This document shows positions 21,656 through 34,757 of a stretch of DNA of 64,000 nucleotides, in pieces. Source of the stretch: Hansfordia pulvinata (taxonomy: Eukaryota; Ascomycota; Sordariomycetes; Xylariales). Made by a program: the position numbers and the translations under genes. The stretch spans positions 1,116,001-1,180,000 of the forward strand of contig BJKQ01000004.1 of assembly GCA_006538405.1 (NCBI GenBank). The letters are read 5' to 3'. A model generated the notes under the pieces. It saw only the letters and a program-made list of their open reading frames with translations, did not search any database and was not told where the DNA came from. Position 1 is the first letter of the stretch. Each line of letters opens with the position of its first letter.

Positions 21656-24600
21656 GGCTGGCAGTCGTGCTGAGTTGCTAATTCGATATGACGGAGATTG
21701 AGTCGGCAAGTGAGGTATTTCGCGGACCCGGGAAAAGCGCTTGGCGGACGTCCGTGGAGTTATGCGGCGGAGCCAGGCTCGCAGGTGGAGGGCAAGCCAA
21801 GCTTGGAGCAGTGGACGAGACGGTCCGACGGATCGGTCTGCGGCCTGTGACAGACCTGAAGACGGGCAGGTGAGGCTCGAGAACTCCGTAGAGGCCTAGC
21901 TGTACTCGTAGGGCTTCTCCAAGATCACAAAGTCGGAGGCGAGCGGGCGGCTACATGTGGACACTGCGTACTCGTACGATGGCGAGAGCACGTGTCTCAA
22001 GCAGGGAGCTTCAAGGGCCACAAGGGCTGCGCAGGGCGGCAGGTCCTCGGGGTTCTTGGCAGCTGCAAGCGTGCGCGGTCTGGCTGGCGATCAGCTGTTG
22101 TTGGGCGGGTGAGGCCTGCGGTTGCGGTGGTCGGAGGGGGGCAGGTCAATGTCGCCTGTCGTCGTGAAAGCGGCTGCGTACGTGGTCTTCTGGGTGGTGA
22201 CAAAGTCAGTCAGTGGTGTGAGAGGGAGCAGCGACAGGCCAGCGGCGACGGTAGGAATGCTGTGATGGGGTGGAATCGACCAGGTGAGGGAGGAGAGAGC
22301 GGGAGCCTGGGACTGACAGTGCGCGCTGGGCCGGGCTGGGCCGGGCTGGGCTGGATTGGATGCAAATGAAACGGAGCGTTTGCCAAGCAAGAGGGGACGG
22401 CTTGGCGGCGTACCCGCCCGTTCTCGCGTGCGAAATACGTCAAGCCGACTTGATATGGGGCTAATCATTCCTGGTGGCTCAGCTGAGACGGCTGCTGTAG
22501 AGAATGCGCATACTGTACGCAAACCACAAAGCACAGGCACACCGCGCAACAGATGAAGCTATTATGTTGTGATTGATGTTGTCGTCAAGACAACATTATC
22601 CATGCAGATAGGTGGTGGGGAGTGACCATGGGCTGAACACGTGAGGTGCCAAAGCTTCGAGTCTCCCTCCAATCCTCCACGGGAAGGAAGTTCCATTTCG
22701 TTCTTCCAGCCCGAAAGGGTCAGGTCACCCACACCTCAAAGTACATAACCTACCTAAGCTCCCAGTGCTCCCTTATTCACCTACCTTACCTCCCTACCTA
22801 GGTACCCTAAGGTTACTCTTGGGTCCGCACTTCATGTTGTGGGCGCAGGCGTAACAAGTAGGGAAATGTACGAGAGCAGGTAAGGTATATTCCGTGGTAT
22901 GTAGGCAGCTCCATGGAGCTCTGGATTGCTGGGTCGAGCACCTTAGGACCTGCGAAGACTCGTACGAGTATCTTACGTACGCCCAGGTACCTCTGTAGAG
23001 AAGTAACGGGGAACGGCAGCTACGATACGGTGCGGTGGGTGCGGATGACATTTACTGCGGGGCTCAGAGTTTCGTTCCGGCAAGAACCGCACCATGGGCC
23101 CCTCGTGCCCCTCTCTCGGTCAGTCCAGCCTCCCCAATCGTCACAACGGGCTGTGATCCTGGAAACGTGCGCTGTGGATTCAGAGAGCCATCTCCTCACT
23201 GTTGGCGTCATGTCGAATCTGCCGGTATTCGTTCGAGCTGGGGCCTTGCCTACCTTAGATACCTACCAACTAATGTTGCAGACATGTATCAGCCAATCGG
23301 GACCGGGGTAAGGGCGCCCCCGCGCCATTCAAGATGACAGAACCACGTGCATACTCTGAGGTAGGCTTTCACCTGCTCTTTATGAGCATCACGATCCAAG
23401 ATAGCCATGCCAAAGCAGTAGGTAACAAATATTGAATAAGGTAGGTACGATACGATTGACTAAGGAATCGCCAGGGTCGGATCCCACCGGTCTGCAATCG
23501 CGTGTGATTGAGCAAGCACGTATGCACGAGTAGGCAGGCTCGGCAGAGGTAAGGTAAGCAGATACTCGCGACTCTTGCATCATAACGCACGGAACCAGAC
23601 CTGTCGGGTGGACCCCGCTGCCGGCTCTTTGTCTTGGTCTCTCTTGGCTTTCTTTGCCGATCCTGATACCTCATTGCCATCACCATTATAGCACAAGGGC
23701 AACCCCAAAAGGCCGAATCTGTACCTAATGTCCGTCATGTATTAAAGCGGCACACTCGCAAGGGCTCAGTATGTGCCCGGATTTATATCAATATACACCC
23801 TACCACCCACGAGCAGCAGGACTTGATAGGCAGAATCAAAGAAGGATGAAGTCGCCTTCCCGCTCGTGTGATGCCCTCCTCCTACTCGTAGGGTAGATGT
23901 GCATGGCTCTGGACATTACTACCTAGCCTTGAACTACTTGGCTCAGCTCGAATGACGGTTTGTCATTTCAAGGCAGCCAATACACCTGTGGATGAACCCA
24001 CACCTGAAGACTGCTTGTGCCTGTCTGTTACCGTGCTCTCGAAAGACCGAGTAATCGCAACGACCAGCCATCTGGAGACCTCTCAATGCTGTGCCCGGAC
24101 GAGTAGTCCTGGTGAAGATGGTGTACCTAAACTTAGCACCCGTGGACCCTGTCTTCCCCGCCTGTCATGCCCCGCCACCTCCCGCCCTTGCGAGTAGGAA
24201 TACATGTTCGTACGCGTACGTCCTTCTTTGCCTCGCCTCGTAACGTCCTCGTACTCCTCAGCTAGTAGATTTGCGATGCTATTCACGTAGACGACCACTA
24301 GCCTCACATCGTCCCCTGATATACCTATCCTCCTCTTCGTTCCCAGTCAACCGTTTGCGTCTTACCTCCTTTTTTTTTTTTTTTTTTGGAGTATGGGATC
24401 ACAAGACCGCGGGATGTTTCGACAGATGGGTCGGTCGAGAATGGTGTGATGAACCCCCAGCAGGCATACTCGTAGTCTGGCATGTCCGCAGCCAGACAAG
24501 CAGCTTACATACCGCACTTCACTCGACAGATTTTCATAGCAATTTACTTTCTTATTCGCAGAAGTACTTAATGAGAATAAGTCTCTGCATCAAGCCGCCA

Positions 24601-25015
24601 GTATTCCGGTCGGTGCCAGGCTGACAGTGCCCTTGGCTAGCCGACATGTGACCATCAACGCCGGGCGTCTGAGACGCTGCTCCGTGCCAGTTAAGCAGAG
24701 AGCAAATAGTCTATCAGTACATAATTCGTAAGGAAGAAACGCCGGCACAGCTCGTGGCACAGGTCCTTGTGGGCCACTACTGCTGCGCACCGTGGCGTGT
24801 GAGGTATCGTCATAAAAAGGTGGATGATCGTAAGAAATGCAAAACTGGTCGTGCCCGCTTCATCGCGAACACAACCACCATAACTTTTCCGTGAACCGTT
24901 GCAAAGACTGCACTTTGCCAAGTAAGAAATGTCGTGAGAATCATGTCAGACAAAAACACATGCTACATTAACCTTGCCATCGTGAATGGATGGCCCGCGA
25001 GTCGTGGCCAGCTGC
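21656..25015. other. Intergenic region upstream of the Usp gene
   Basis: No gene is recognised in this 3.4-kb stretch. The first kilobase is probably promoter and 5' UTR of the Usp gene. The region is rich in the dispersed words: TACTCGTA at about 21903, 21967 and 23882, the palindrome ACTCGTACGAGT at about 22960, and TACCTACCTAGGTACC-like sequence near 22790-22805. A T18 run lies at 24370-24387. The right edge is Pab1 3' flank. Confidence 0.55.
24370..24387. repeat. T18 homopolymer
   Basis: Eighteen consecutive T residues (A on the minus strand) lie in gene-free DNA between the Usp gene and Pab1. No target-site duplication or retroposon body is visible beside them. Confidence 0.9.
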
Positions 25016-27388
25016 TTAGGCCTTCTCCTCGGTCTTCTCCTCCTTGGCGCCCTCGGCCGCGGGTTCGTCATCACCCTGGGTCTTGACGTACTCGTCGTAG
25101 ACAGCCATGGCCTCGTCGACCTTGGCGCGCAGAGCACTGTCGTCCTCGATCCTGGTTGGGTTGTCAGTATAGGTACACGAAGCGGCGACAGACAGGCAAA
25201 CTTACAGGTTGACCAGCTCAGCGTTCTCCATTTCGAGAAGCATACCGGTGATCTTGCCAGCAAGTTCGGGCTGGATAGCGGAGATTTTGGGGAAGATCAT
25301 TTCACCCAGCATCTGCTTCTGCTGGCCGGGGTTGCCAGCGTTAGCCTGCAGCTGCTGCTGAAGCAGGCTGTTGGGGGTCAGTTCCTGAGGAGCAGGGGCG
25401 CCAGCGGCAGAGGCGCCGCGGCCACCCTGAGCAGGGAACTGGCCGGGTTGGCCGTTGCGAGAGTTCATGCCGCGTCCACCCTGAGGACCTCCCTGGCGAG
25501 AGTTCGGGGGGTATCCGGGCATGGCCGGTCCTCCAGGCATTCCCATGTTGCCGGGCATGCCCTGCATGGGGGCGCCGCGGCCAGGACCGCCACGACCACC
25601 CTGAAGAGTAGCCTGCTGCACCTGGGCCACGGCCGCCATAAACTGGGGGGTTCCAGGCTGGCCATAGGGTCCGCCGGGTCCGAACTGTCCAGGCATGTAC
25701 ATGTTGGGGGGCATCTGCTGGGGCATGGGTCCTCCACGGCCACCCTGGGGAGCGCCATACTGGTTGGGGTTGAACTGGCCGGGGCGGCCTCCCTGGTGCA
25801 TGCCCATGCCAGGCTGGGGGAAGGGCATCCCACGGCCACCCTGGGGAGGGAAGCCGGGCTGCTGCCCAGGAGCGTAGAAGACGGGGGGCTGCATGTACTG
25901 CTGAGGCATGCCAGCGGCGGCAGCAGCCTGCTGCATCCGCAGTTGGTTGCGAGCTTGGATACTAGCCTCAAGCTGGCTCTTGCGGACATCCTTGCGCTGA
26001 GCGAGAGCGACGTAAAGCGGCTTGTTGTCGAACATGCGTTGGTTCATCTCAGCGACGGCCTTAGTAGCGTCGTCGGGGTTGGCGAAGCACACAAAGCCGA
26101 AGCCCTTGCTCTTACCCTTCTTGTCACCCTTCTTGTCCTTCTTGTCGCCCTCCTCCTCCTGGGGCGGCTGGGGCTGTTCTTCTTCGGACTCCTTCTGGTT
26201 CTCCTTGTCCTTCCCCTCAGCATCCTCCTCGCCCTCGCCGACGCTGTCGCGCATGACCTTGGCAGAGGTGATGGGGCCAAATTCACTGAACATCTGGCGG
26301 AGCTTGTCGTCGTCGACATCGTCGCCGAGGTTCTTGATGTACAGGTTGACACCTTGGTACTTGTTGGCCTTCTCTTGGCGGGCAGCCTCGTAAGACTTGC
26401 GCAGTTCCTCCTCGCGCTCGTGCTTCTTCTGAGCACGGCCGACGTAGAGGTCCTGGCCCTTGAAGTCATTGCCGTTGAGGTCGTCGACGGCCTTAGATGC
26501 ACTCTCGTGGGTGGTGAAGTTGACGAAGCCGAAGCCGCGGGTCTTGCCCTCGGAGTCACGGGCAAGCGAGGAAGAGGTGACATCACCGAACTTCTCGAAG
26601 AGAGCGCGGAACTCGTCCTCGGTGGCGTCAGTGCTGATGTTCTTGACGTAGACGTTGGTGAAGTTGGCCTTCATCTCCTCAAACTTGCTCTGGCGGTCCT
26701 TCTTGGCAATGTGGTGGCCGACGTAGACCTTCTTCTCATTCAGAAGCATGCCGTTGACGTGCTTGATGGCCTGAGAAGCTGCCTCGTCAGTCTCGTAGTG
26801 GACGAAACCGTAGCCCTTGGAGTTGCCGTTCTCGTCCTGAGCGACTTTGCAGCTGAGAATGTTACCGAAAGCAGCAAAGGTGTCGTGAAGAGCCTTGTTG
26901 TCAATGGCGGCATCAAGGTTCTTGATGAAGATGTTTCCAGCACCGCTCTTGCGCAGGTTGGGGTCACGCTGGGACCACATGATGCGGCAAGGGCGACCCT
27001 TGATCTGGGTGTAGTTGAGCTCCTCGAGAGCACGCTCGCCGTCACTGGTCGTGTTGTAGTTGACGTAAGCGTAGCCCAGAGAGCGGCGGGTGACGGCGTC
27101 ACGGCACACGCGGATGGAGGCGACAGAGCCTATCTGCGAGAAGAGCTCGAAAAGCATGGCCTCGGTGACGGAGGGGTCGAGCTCGCCAACGTAGAGAGAG
27201 GCAGAAGCGGCAGGGTGGGGGTTCTGGGCCGAGCTGGGGGTGGGGCCAGCGCCGTCGGCGTCGTCGCCCTGGGCAGCATTCTCGACGCTGGTGTTGATGG
27301 TGGGCTTGTCACCACCACTGATGGAAGTGTTTCCCAGGTCGTTGGCGAGCTGATCAACAGCGCCGGAAGCGGGAGCAGGGGCGGCCAT
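25016..27388 (-). CDS. PAB1: Polyadenylate-binding protein Pab1
   Basis: Pab1 binds mRNA poly(A) tails and acts in translation initiation and deadenylation control. Exons are 27388-25206 and 25151-25016, giving 772 residues; the small last exon finishes the C-terminal MLLE/PABC domain ([17 protein letters not shown], then [14 protein letters not shown]). Four RRMs follow in order, starting near residues 64 (SLYVGELD), 152 (NIFIKNLD), 245 (NVYVKNIS) and 348 (NLYIKNLG). RRM4 is interrupted before its RNP1 (KGFGFVCF) by an acidic and Lys-rich insertion of about 45 residues. A long Gly/Pro/Met/Gln-rich linker precedes the MLLE domain. The ATG at 27388 (MAAPAPASG) is preferred over an in-frame upstream ATG at 27424, which lies within an apparent 5' UTR intron (27611-27412, GTAAGT...CATACAG). 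Confidence 0.97.
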
Positions 27389-28419
27389 TTTGTGAGTGGG
27401 GGGAACTCGGGCTGTATGCGACACAGGTTAGCCAGTGGAAACTACCGCAATCCAGGCATTATTGTTTGAAGATGGGCGAGGTCAGACTGCCCTTGACGGA
27501 CCGCGATGGACATCGGGTGATAGAGGATCGTGGGCGGGCAGTGGGGTGAAGCGGTGAGAAGCGATACGAGGGGCAGGAAAGACGACGATCGAGTTCGCTA
27601 GACAAACTTACCAGCAGGAGAAATATGAGGAAATGAAGGATGGGTGAGTTCGAGACCGGTAGAGGACTCGAATACTGTCGATTGACGAACAAAGGCAGAG
27701 CCGAGTCGTCAAACGAAGAGCAGTGGGTGGCTAGCTACTCGCGGCTAACGCAAATAAGACCGCGCGAACAGGATGTCGCGGGGGGTGGAAGGGCAATTTC
27801 GAACAGTAGGCTAGACCGTTCAAAAGGGAGCAGAACAGACGTGATGCTAGACGGGTCAAGCAAAACCAATCGTGTCCTGGGATGGGAGGGGGTGGTGGGA
27901 GGTGTAGTCGAAACTACGTGGGTAAGATGGTGGTGGTGGGGGGTTTTTGGGGGTTTTCCGAGTTTTTTTCTGGGGTTTTCTGGATGATGAATTTGGCGAG
28001 AACAGAAACCAAAGTACGGAGCCGCACCTGTTGACTGAATCTCTTTTTTGGGGATTTTCTGGTGACGATCTGGCGATACAAAGGTTGTCAAGTCGTTGGG
28101 GGAAGGGAAGGGAAGAAAGAGGCGGCGGGCAGCCGGGGCGTGCTGATTAGATACCAGATTTGAACGAGATTTTTTTGTGTTTGCCCCAGCCGCACACGCC
28201 ATGGAGGTTGGCGGTCCCTGCCTCTTCCTCTCTGTTTTGCCTTTGGTACCGGTGCCTGCGTTGCTTGCCGCCCCGCTCCTGCCGTTTGCTGGCTACGTCT
28301 TGGCGGCTACTGGGCACTTGCCGCGTTGCCCGAGTGAGGTATTCAGGTACCTACATGGCATATGAATGTGGCCTACGAGGTCGTAGGGGTAAGTTATACG
28401 AGCGGGGCTGGTACAGTTT

Positions 28420-28620
28420 TTAGATCTAGCCTATTAGAGCTATTTTTATGGGCTCTTTTCTGGTGCTGATAAGAATGATCTCAGGCTGATAAGTGAGAGA
28501 CTTCAAGTTTTTATAGCCACCAAAATGTGACGATAATATCACTATTTGGCTACTTTGAGAGGCTAGTATAAGCCAAGAAGCACTAATGCACTACTTGACA
28601 GGGGGAGTAAAACTCCCATA
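28420..28620. other. Short AT-rich patch
   Basis: About 200 bases are clearly richer in A and T than the DNA around them, with runs such as TATTAGAGCTATTTTTATGG. No open frame or terminal repeat is seen. It may be a fragment of a mutated mobile element, but nothing proves this. Confidence 0.3.
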
Positions 28621-30066
28621 CGCAACCTCGTAAGTGAGGTTCGCTCGGGGCCTGGGGGCCGCCACCCACAGCCCTGATCGGTAGTACCTACCAAACGTAC
28701 CTCCACTAGGATGGAGGTACCTGATTCTTCCTTTGTCTGTGAGCCAGGCCAGTTACCAGGTGGGGTACTTATAGATAGCCACCGCCCCCGGATTCGCTTG
28801 CGTCTGCTCGGATGCTGGCGCAGTTACCCGTAAAGTCTGGGATGACGATGATGAGTGGGGTATCCACCACGATCTCGAGCGGTAGGAGCGAGTATCTTAC
28901 TTGATGGTTGCTTCAGGTGCCTCTTCTTTCCCATATATTGTCTTTTTCCGATCTTAACCCTGATTCAATATTAATTCAACTTTGTTTACTGACTGCATCC
29001 GCCGGCGATGCCCCAAACTGCACACAGGTGCGTGGTCTATCTCGGGTTGGCGCGTTCCATGCAAGTGGTCAAACATGTACGAGTACAGTAGATACCTCGA
29101 GAACTTAAAGACCAGAAGCCGCTTCAGGGAGACATTCAATTGCCGTAGGTACTAATGTAAAAACAACCCCGTTCGTAGGTTGATCCTTGAAAGACGCAGC
29201 GCCATCATTCACCTACCTACATGTGCTCGTGTCTAAGTTTCCCTAGAATTGCTCTCATGCCAGCGGATCAGTCCACCCGAAATCAAGCCATCGCGTTCTT
29301 CGCGCTGCAGAAAAGGCGTACTGACACCCCGAGCGTCCGAAGGGAAGTATGACTACTCCGTATATGTGCGGAGTACTTACCTACCTCCTATGTCTTGCGA
29401 ATGTCTTCTGCGCCCCATTTCGGCACGCACCTACCTATTACTATTTGTTAATGCAGAATTAGGAGGTGGAGAGGGGGACGGAGGGGTCGTCTCGTAGCCC
29501 CGTGAGCCTTGACCGCAACCCCTCTTTCCAGGTACGTAGGTACCGATCTATCCGTGTGGGCCTGGTATCAGTCGTGTCGACGGGATCCACTATATCCGGA
29601 CTTCTAAGAATACGGTACAACCTGCATGTGTGTACGGTATTTTGCTTGTATGTAAGCACGTAAGGTAGATTTCCAGCGGTGGAATTCGACACCGAAAATT
29701 GGCGAAATTGCGAGAACTACGTGCTCATTCATCTCGATACTTTGAGCTTTAGCACCTCAGAGACCTGGTTTTTCCCACGCTCCCGGTCACGTTGCACCGT
29801 GATTATGCCTGCAAACTCTTGATGCCGACGTATCTGTATTGACATACATCCATATCTGCTCTACGAGTATTCTTAGGCCTGTGAAGAGTAACGCAGATAT
29901 GGGGAGAGTATCGTCACCTGTCGTATGTATTGATAGGTCCCTGTGGTCCCTCAACTTTAACGACGGCGAAAGACTGGAACATCGGGTGGCGATTCCACAC
30001 TTCCATCCATGCTCGCCGCCACGTCGTAGGTACACAGGAGGTAGGCAAGTTACTCACTGAGGTGTC

Positions 30067-30083
30067 GGGGGGGGGGGGGGGGG
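30067..30083. repeat. G17 homopolymer
   Basis: Seventeen consecutive G residues are followed closely by a CCTACC tandem (about 30087-30103), in gene-free DNA. Confidence 0.93.
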
Positions 30084-30801
30084 CATCCTACCTACCTACC
30101 TATGAAGGTACCCCGGGCTACCTATCCATACGAGTAGATGACGCTGATGGCGCATGTGGGGTATTTACGTAGGCCTCCACTCGGAGGCACCACTCTCGCG
30201 GTACCTGGAATATTGGGTGTACATCTCTCTACCCTATTTAGCAGCCTTCACTGCCCACCACGCAAGTATCGGCCAAGTGCCTCACCAGATTGTCGGTGCA
30301 GGCGGGCATCGAATTCCGGAGGCGGACGGCTTCGGCCTCGGCGGCTTCGTCCATCAACGCCATTGTGCTTCCGCGCAAATGCGCATTACTCACCTGTCGA
30401 CGTCTTGCCCGCCTCGCCGCCTCCGTTCGCTCCGCTGCGCACAGTCTTTGCCCAAACACGATGCGGGCGGTTGCCGTGAAGGGCTAGGACACCCATTTTC
30501 TTCTTGGAGGGCCTTCCGCATTTCGTCGCGTTGGTACCAACGTCATGTTCCGACTTTGACACAACACGTTGACCAACACACGCCTCCCTCTGCCTTCTCG
30601 ACACCCCGCAACTTCGCCATTCCGGCTCGCCCTCGTCGGTCTCACTTTGAAGCCTGAGCTATAGACCCGGACGCCTTGCCTAAACCCGACCATCCGACGA
30701 CAGTGCGCGGGCTCTTTCGCACAGCTCCTTGATCAGCTCCTCCCGCGCCGACCGGTGGGCCCCGCCCTGGAGCTCAGCACCCACGCAACGTCAGCACCAT
30801 C

Positions 30802-33800
30802 ATGTCGGCCTTCAGCACATTCTCTGGCTCTTCCAAGAAGACGCGGAATGTGAACCTCAGTGGACAGCGCAATGTGAACCCCTTCAGTGCCAACAAATGG
30901 TCGCCTGCCAGCTCCGGCGCCTCCGCAACTGTCGCCCAGGCCCAGGCTGAGCGCGAGAAGAGACATCGCGAGCGTCAAGAGCTCAACGCCGCCCGCTTGC
31001 TTCAGCGTGTCTGGAAAGGGCACAAGGCCCGCGAGCAGGTCAAGGAGCTCTGCCGTGGCCATTTCGACACGCTCTACCAAACGTCGAGCCTCGAACGCGT
31101 CCGCTCGGCCCTGCCTCTGTTGCTCGTGCTCTTCGATCCAACCAACCACCAAGATCAACAACGCCTCGACTTGTTCGTACAGGATTACACATCATCTGCC
31201 GATGCTGGAAGCGCCTCCTTGAATGCATCAAGTCCCAGATTACAGAACAAGCTTACACTGGTTCTTGTCAAAGCTCTCGAGAGGTACTCCTCCTTCCCCT
31301 CTGTGTCGTAATGCTCGCCACAGTTAAAGTGTCCAAGCTGATCCATTTGTCAACCTAGGCGCACGCCCGACTCGTCGGAAACTCTTCTGGCTCTGCTATC
31401 CAAACTATTCGCTCGACCTCTCGCAGTAACAAGCTCTCTCGTCGACCGCTATTACGCGATACTTATTGGTTTTTTCGACCGAGCCGGCCAAAGGAATATT
31501 TCGCAAGATGAAGAGCACCTCATCATCTCTGCTCTTGCCGCACCACTTCAGGCCGACCGAGACCAGGTCGACACGGGCACGGCTATGAGAATCTACCAAG
31601 CAATCGCCTTCACATTCCTGATTTCGCCAAGACTGCTCTTCCTACAACAGAATCCGGAGCGAATCGCCTGCAATCTGGACCTTGAAGTATTGTCGCACAG
31701 CATCATCGACGCCTTCTCGACCCGTACGAGGCTTGAATCAACCCAGGGTGATGGTCTCTTCTTCCTCTTGGCCCATTTCATATCCATGAACAGGGCAGCC
31801 TCTGGCTCGCAAGGCTCTAATTACCTCAAAGCCCTTGATCTACAGCTGGCGTTTGCTGCTTCTGAAATTCGATCCCGCTACAGTCCCGAGATCAGCGTCG
31901 GGGATTCATCCGATGAGGACGATGGTGCAGCAACAAAAGCTGCCAGGCCTTTGCCGCCGTTTGTCGCGGGCCAGTTGGAGTTCTTGGTCAACGAAGATGG
32001 CATATCGGAGCTTCTGAAGCGCTTCACGTCGTGAGTCTGCATGGATTCTCGTCCCGCTTCCCCCCTATTTACTGACAGTTGCGGCAGCACTGGATCATTG
32101 CAGCTAGCGGAAGACGCCAGCCTGCTGGCTGGCTATACGCTGACTCTCCTTCGGTGTTTTCCCGACCATGGCGACGACATTAAGATACGCTTGTTTCATG
32201 GTGACATTTCTGCGACGGGTGCGGGCGTGAAAGCTCCTATCCCGTCAGTCAGGTTCTTTTGGAATGCTGTGCACCAGAGTAGGATTTTCGGCGCCATTTC
32301 GGAGAATTCGGCAGCCAGCCGTGCTCTCGTTCAAACCCAACCCGTCCAAGATCGTGAGTGGCGGACTCTGCTCCTGTTCCTGGAGCTTTACAACTTCCTA
32401 CTCAGGGTCACGGACGATGAGGACTTCCTGCCTTCGGAGAGCCAACCCGTTGTGAACCCTACAAGCGCAACCTCGAGGACTCGCGCGTGTGCCCTCAGTC
32501 TCAAAGATCTGAAGGACCTCATTTGGTTTCTGAAGAACCTTGCCTTCTCACTATACCACGACCTCCCTGACATCCTCACTGCTCTCGCACAGTCCCGGCC
32601 AGACGTATCATCCCGTTCGATCGCGACACAAAACAGCAGAACGAATCAGCCCGTCTTCGCAGGGATTGTGGGAATGGATATTCTAAGCCTGAGACGTACA
32701 GCGACAGCGACCCTTTGCTCGCTCTATGAGAGGGATTCTCGAAGACAGTTCATGGATCGTGAATCCTGGCTTATGTCAGTCAAGTTTGACATGAGAAGCT
32801 TCATCTCGGCAGTCATCCTCGAAGAGCAGACAAAAGACGAAATGGAAGACCAAGAAGACAGCGGCAGTGAGTCCGACACAGGGACAGTCGGGGCTAACCG
32901 CAGCACAGGGGTCTCCCGACTTTCCAGGGCAGCCCAAATAGAGTCACGCCGAGGGAGAGGAGCCCGAGAGAAGACCATGTCACAACTAATGCCCAAGCTA
33001 GAGATCCTCCGCAACATCCCCTTTGTCGTTCCGTTTGATATTCGAGTCTTGATATTCCGAGAATTCGTAGAAAGGGACAAATTCAAAAGGAGACAGGGCC
33101 ATGTCGACCCAGACCGGTGGAGGTTTTTCATGTCGCAAGGAGCCGAGTTTGGATTCGGCAGCGCCTCCAGGACCGCACGACACACTCTGGGCCGCCATAA
33201 CGCCCAGGTTCAGCGCGGTCAGGTTTTCGACAACGCGTTCGAGCAATACTATCCACTCCAGGACGGCCTAAAGGAGCCCATCCAGATCACGTTCGTCGAT
33301 CAGTTTGGCCAGCCCGAGGCCGGCATCGACGGGGGCGGCGTGACGAAAGAGTTTCTCATCACGGTAACCGGCGAGGCTTTCAACCCCGGCCCGGATGGCC
33401 CCGGTTTTTTCGTCGCCAACGACCAGAATCTCTTGTACCCCAATGCATCCTCTTTCGACGAGCGAGCGGAGCTGATGCGCTCGCTTGGCTATGTCGAGGG
33501 TTCCGAGGACTGGTCTAAGGGCATGCAAGACCTTGCAAAACGCTACGAGTTCCTGGGGCGCCTAGTGGGCAAGTGCATGTACGAAGGGATACTCGTCGAC
33601 ATCAGCTTCGCCGGCTTCTTCCTGCTGAAATGGTCCGCGTCAAGCCAGAAGGGCCCGGCAGACTTTCTGGCGAACCTTAATGACCTGCGGGACGTCGACC
33701 CGGAACTGTACCAAGGTCTCACCAAGCTCAAGAACTATCCAGGCGATGTGTCGGACCTCGATCTTGACTTCACCATCAACGACCAGTTTCGCATGCCGGA

Positions 33801-34392
33801 TGGGACTCCGCGCACGGTGACGCGGCTGCTGCGCAAGAACGGCGACAACATGACGGTCACCAACAAGGACCGCCCGCTGTACATTTCGTACGTGGCAACA
33901 CATCGCCTGGTGGGCCAGCCGTACCGGCAGACCAAGGCCTTCTTGCGCGGCCTGGGCTCCATCATCAATCCTGCCTGGCTTTCCATGTTCAACCAGTCGG
34001 AACTGCAGCGCTTGGTCGGCGGCGACAGTTCCGAAATCGATGTTGAAGACCTGCGGCAGCATACCGTCTACTCGGGAGTCTACGTTATCGGCGACGACGG
34101 CCTGGAACACCCTACGATCCGCCTCTTCTGGGAGGTAATGCACTCGCTGCACGACTCGGAGCGTCGCGACGTGCTCAAATATGTCACCTCGACACCGCGC
34201 GCACCCTTACTGGGCTTTTCCCAGCTCAGTCCCAGCTTCAGCATCCGTGACTCGAGCAACGACGAGGACCGCCTCCCCAGCACGAGCACCTGCGTCAACC
34301 TGCTCAAGCTGCCCGTCTACACCAGTGCCGAGACGCTCAGGGCGAAGCTGCTCTATGCCGTCCAGTCCGGCGCCGGCTTCGACCTCAGCTAG
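30802..34392 (+). CDS. HUL5: HECT E3 ubiquitin ligase, Hul5/UBE3C type
   Basis: HECT ligases accept ubiquitin on a cysteine and pass it to substrates; the Hul5/UBE3C group works with the proteasome on misfolded proteins. Exons are 30802-31283, 31359-32030 and 32088-34392, giving 1152 residues. The N-terminus carries an IQ-like helix (AARLLQRVWKGHKAREQVK), typical of this subgroup. The central part is helical. The HECT domain occupies roughly the last 380 residues, with AGIDGGGVTKEFL, EFLGRLVGKCMYEGILVD and LPSTSTCVNLLKLP. Cys1120 in STCVNLLKLP is the expected catalytic residue, and the C-terminus (GAGFDLS) keeps the Phe at position -4. Both introns have standard borders and preserve the frame. 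Confidence 0.96.
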
Positions 34393-34757
34393 GTAGACTC
34401 TCTTCCCTTGCCTGTGTCTGTGGAGCGACAAAGCAGTAGTTGAGGCGGGCTCTCCCATGACGGAAATGCCTATGGCTCTTGTTGGCTCAATGTTGCGTAC
34501 GCTGCGGCGTCAGGGTCATCACAACGGGACTGAAAACCAGAGAGATGGACCCGCATGCATACTAAGCGAATAATATGCTGGAGCAGTGACCTGAGCGGCA
34601 GCCCGGCATTGCATATCAATCCAGGGCTCCCGCAAAGTAGGATCAATAGGTGCACTGATACAAGCGAATCGAAATATAATCTGAAGCTACGATCAATGCA
34701 CGTGAGGCTTCCCGCCTCGATCATCCGCGACATCAGTGGGCTTGGGGTCAACTGTAT
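34393..34757. other. Convergent 3' flanks of Hul5 and P450
   Basis: This 365-base spacer lies between two stop codons on opposite strands. I see nothing in it beyond probable terminators and 3' UTRs. Confidence 0.55.

Larger units (their letters stand above)
27389..30801. other. Divergent intergenic region Pab1/Hul5
   Basis: The first 250 bases hold the Pab1 5' UTR with its likely intron. No other gene is recognised. A locally AT-rich patch lies at about 28420-28620, unlike its surroundings. A G17 run is at 30067-30083. Dispersed words are common, for example a TACTCCGTA/CGGAGTAC pair near 29350-29375 and TACGAGTA at about 29078. The last 150 bases before 30802 should contain the HECT ligase promoter and 5' UTR. 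Confidence 0.55.

Noticed and set aside
24986..27469. 827-codon open frame on the plus strand
   Set aside because: It is the exact antisense of Pab1 and arises from the GC-rich third positions of Pab1 codons; it has no domain of its own.
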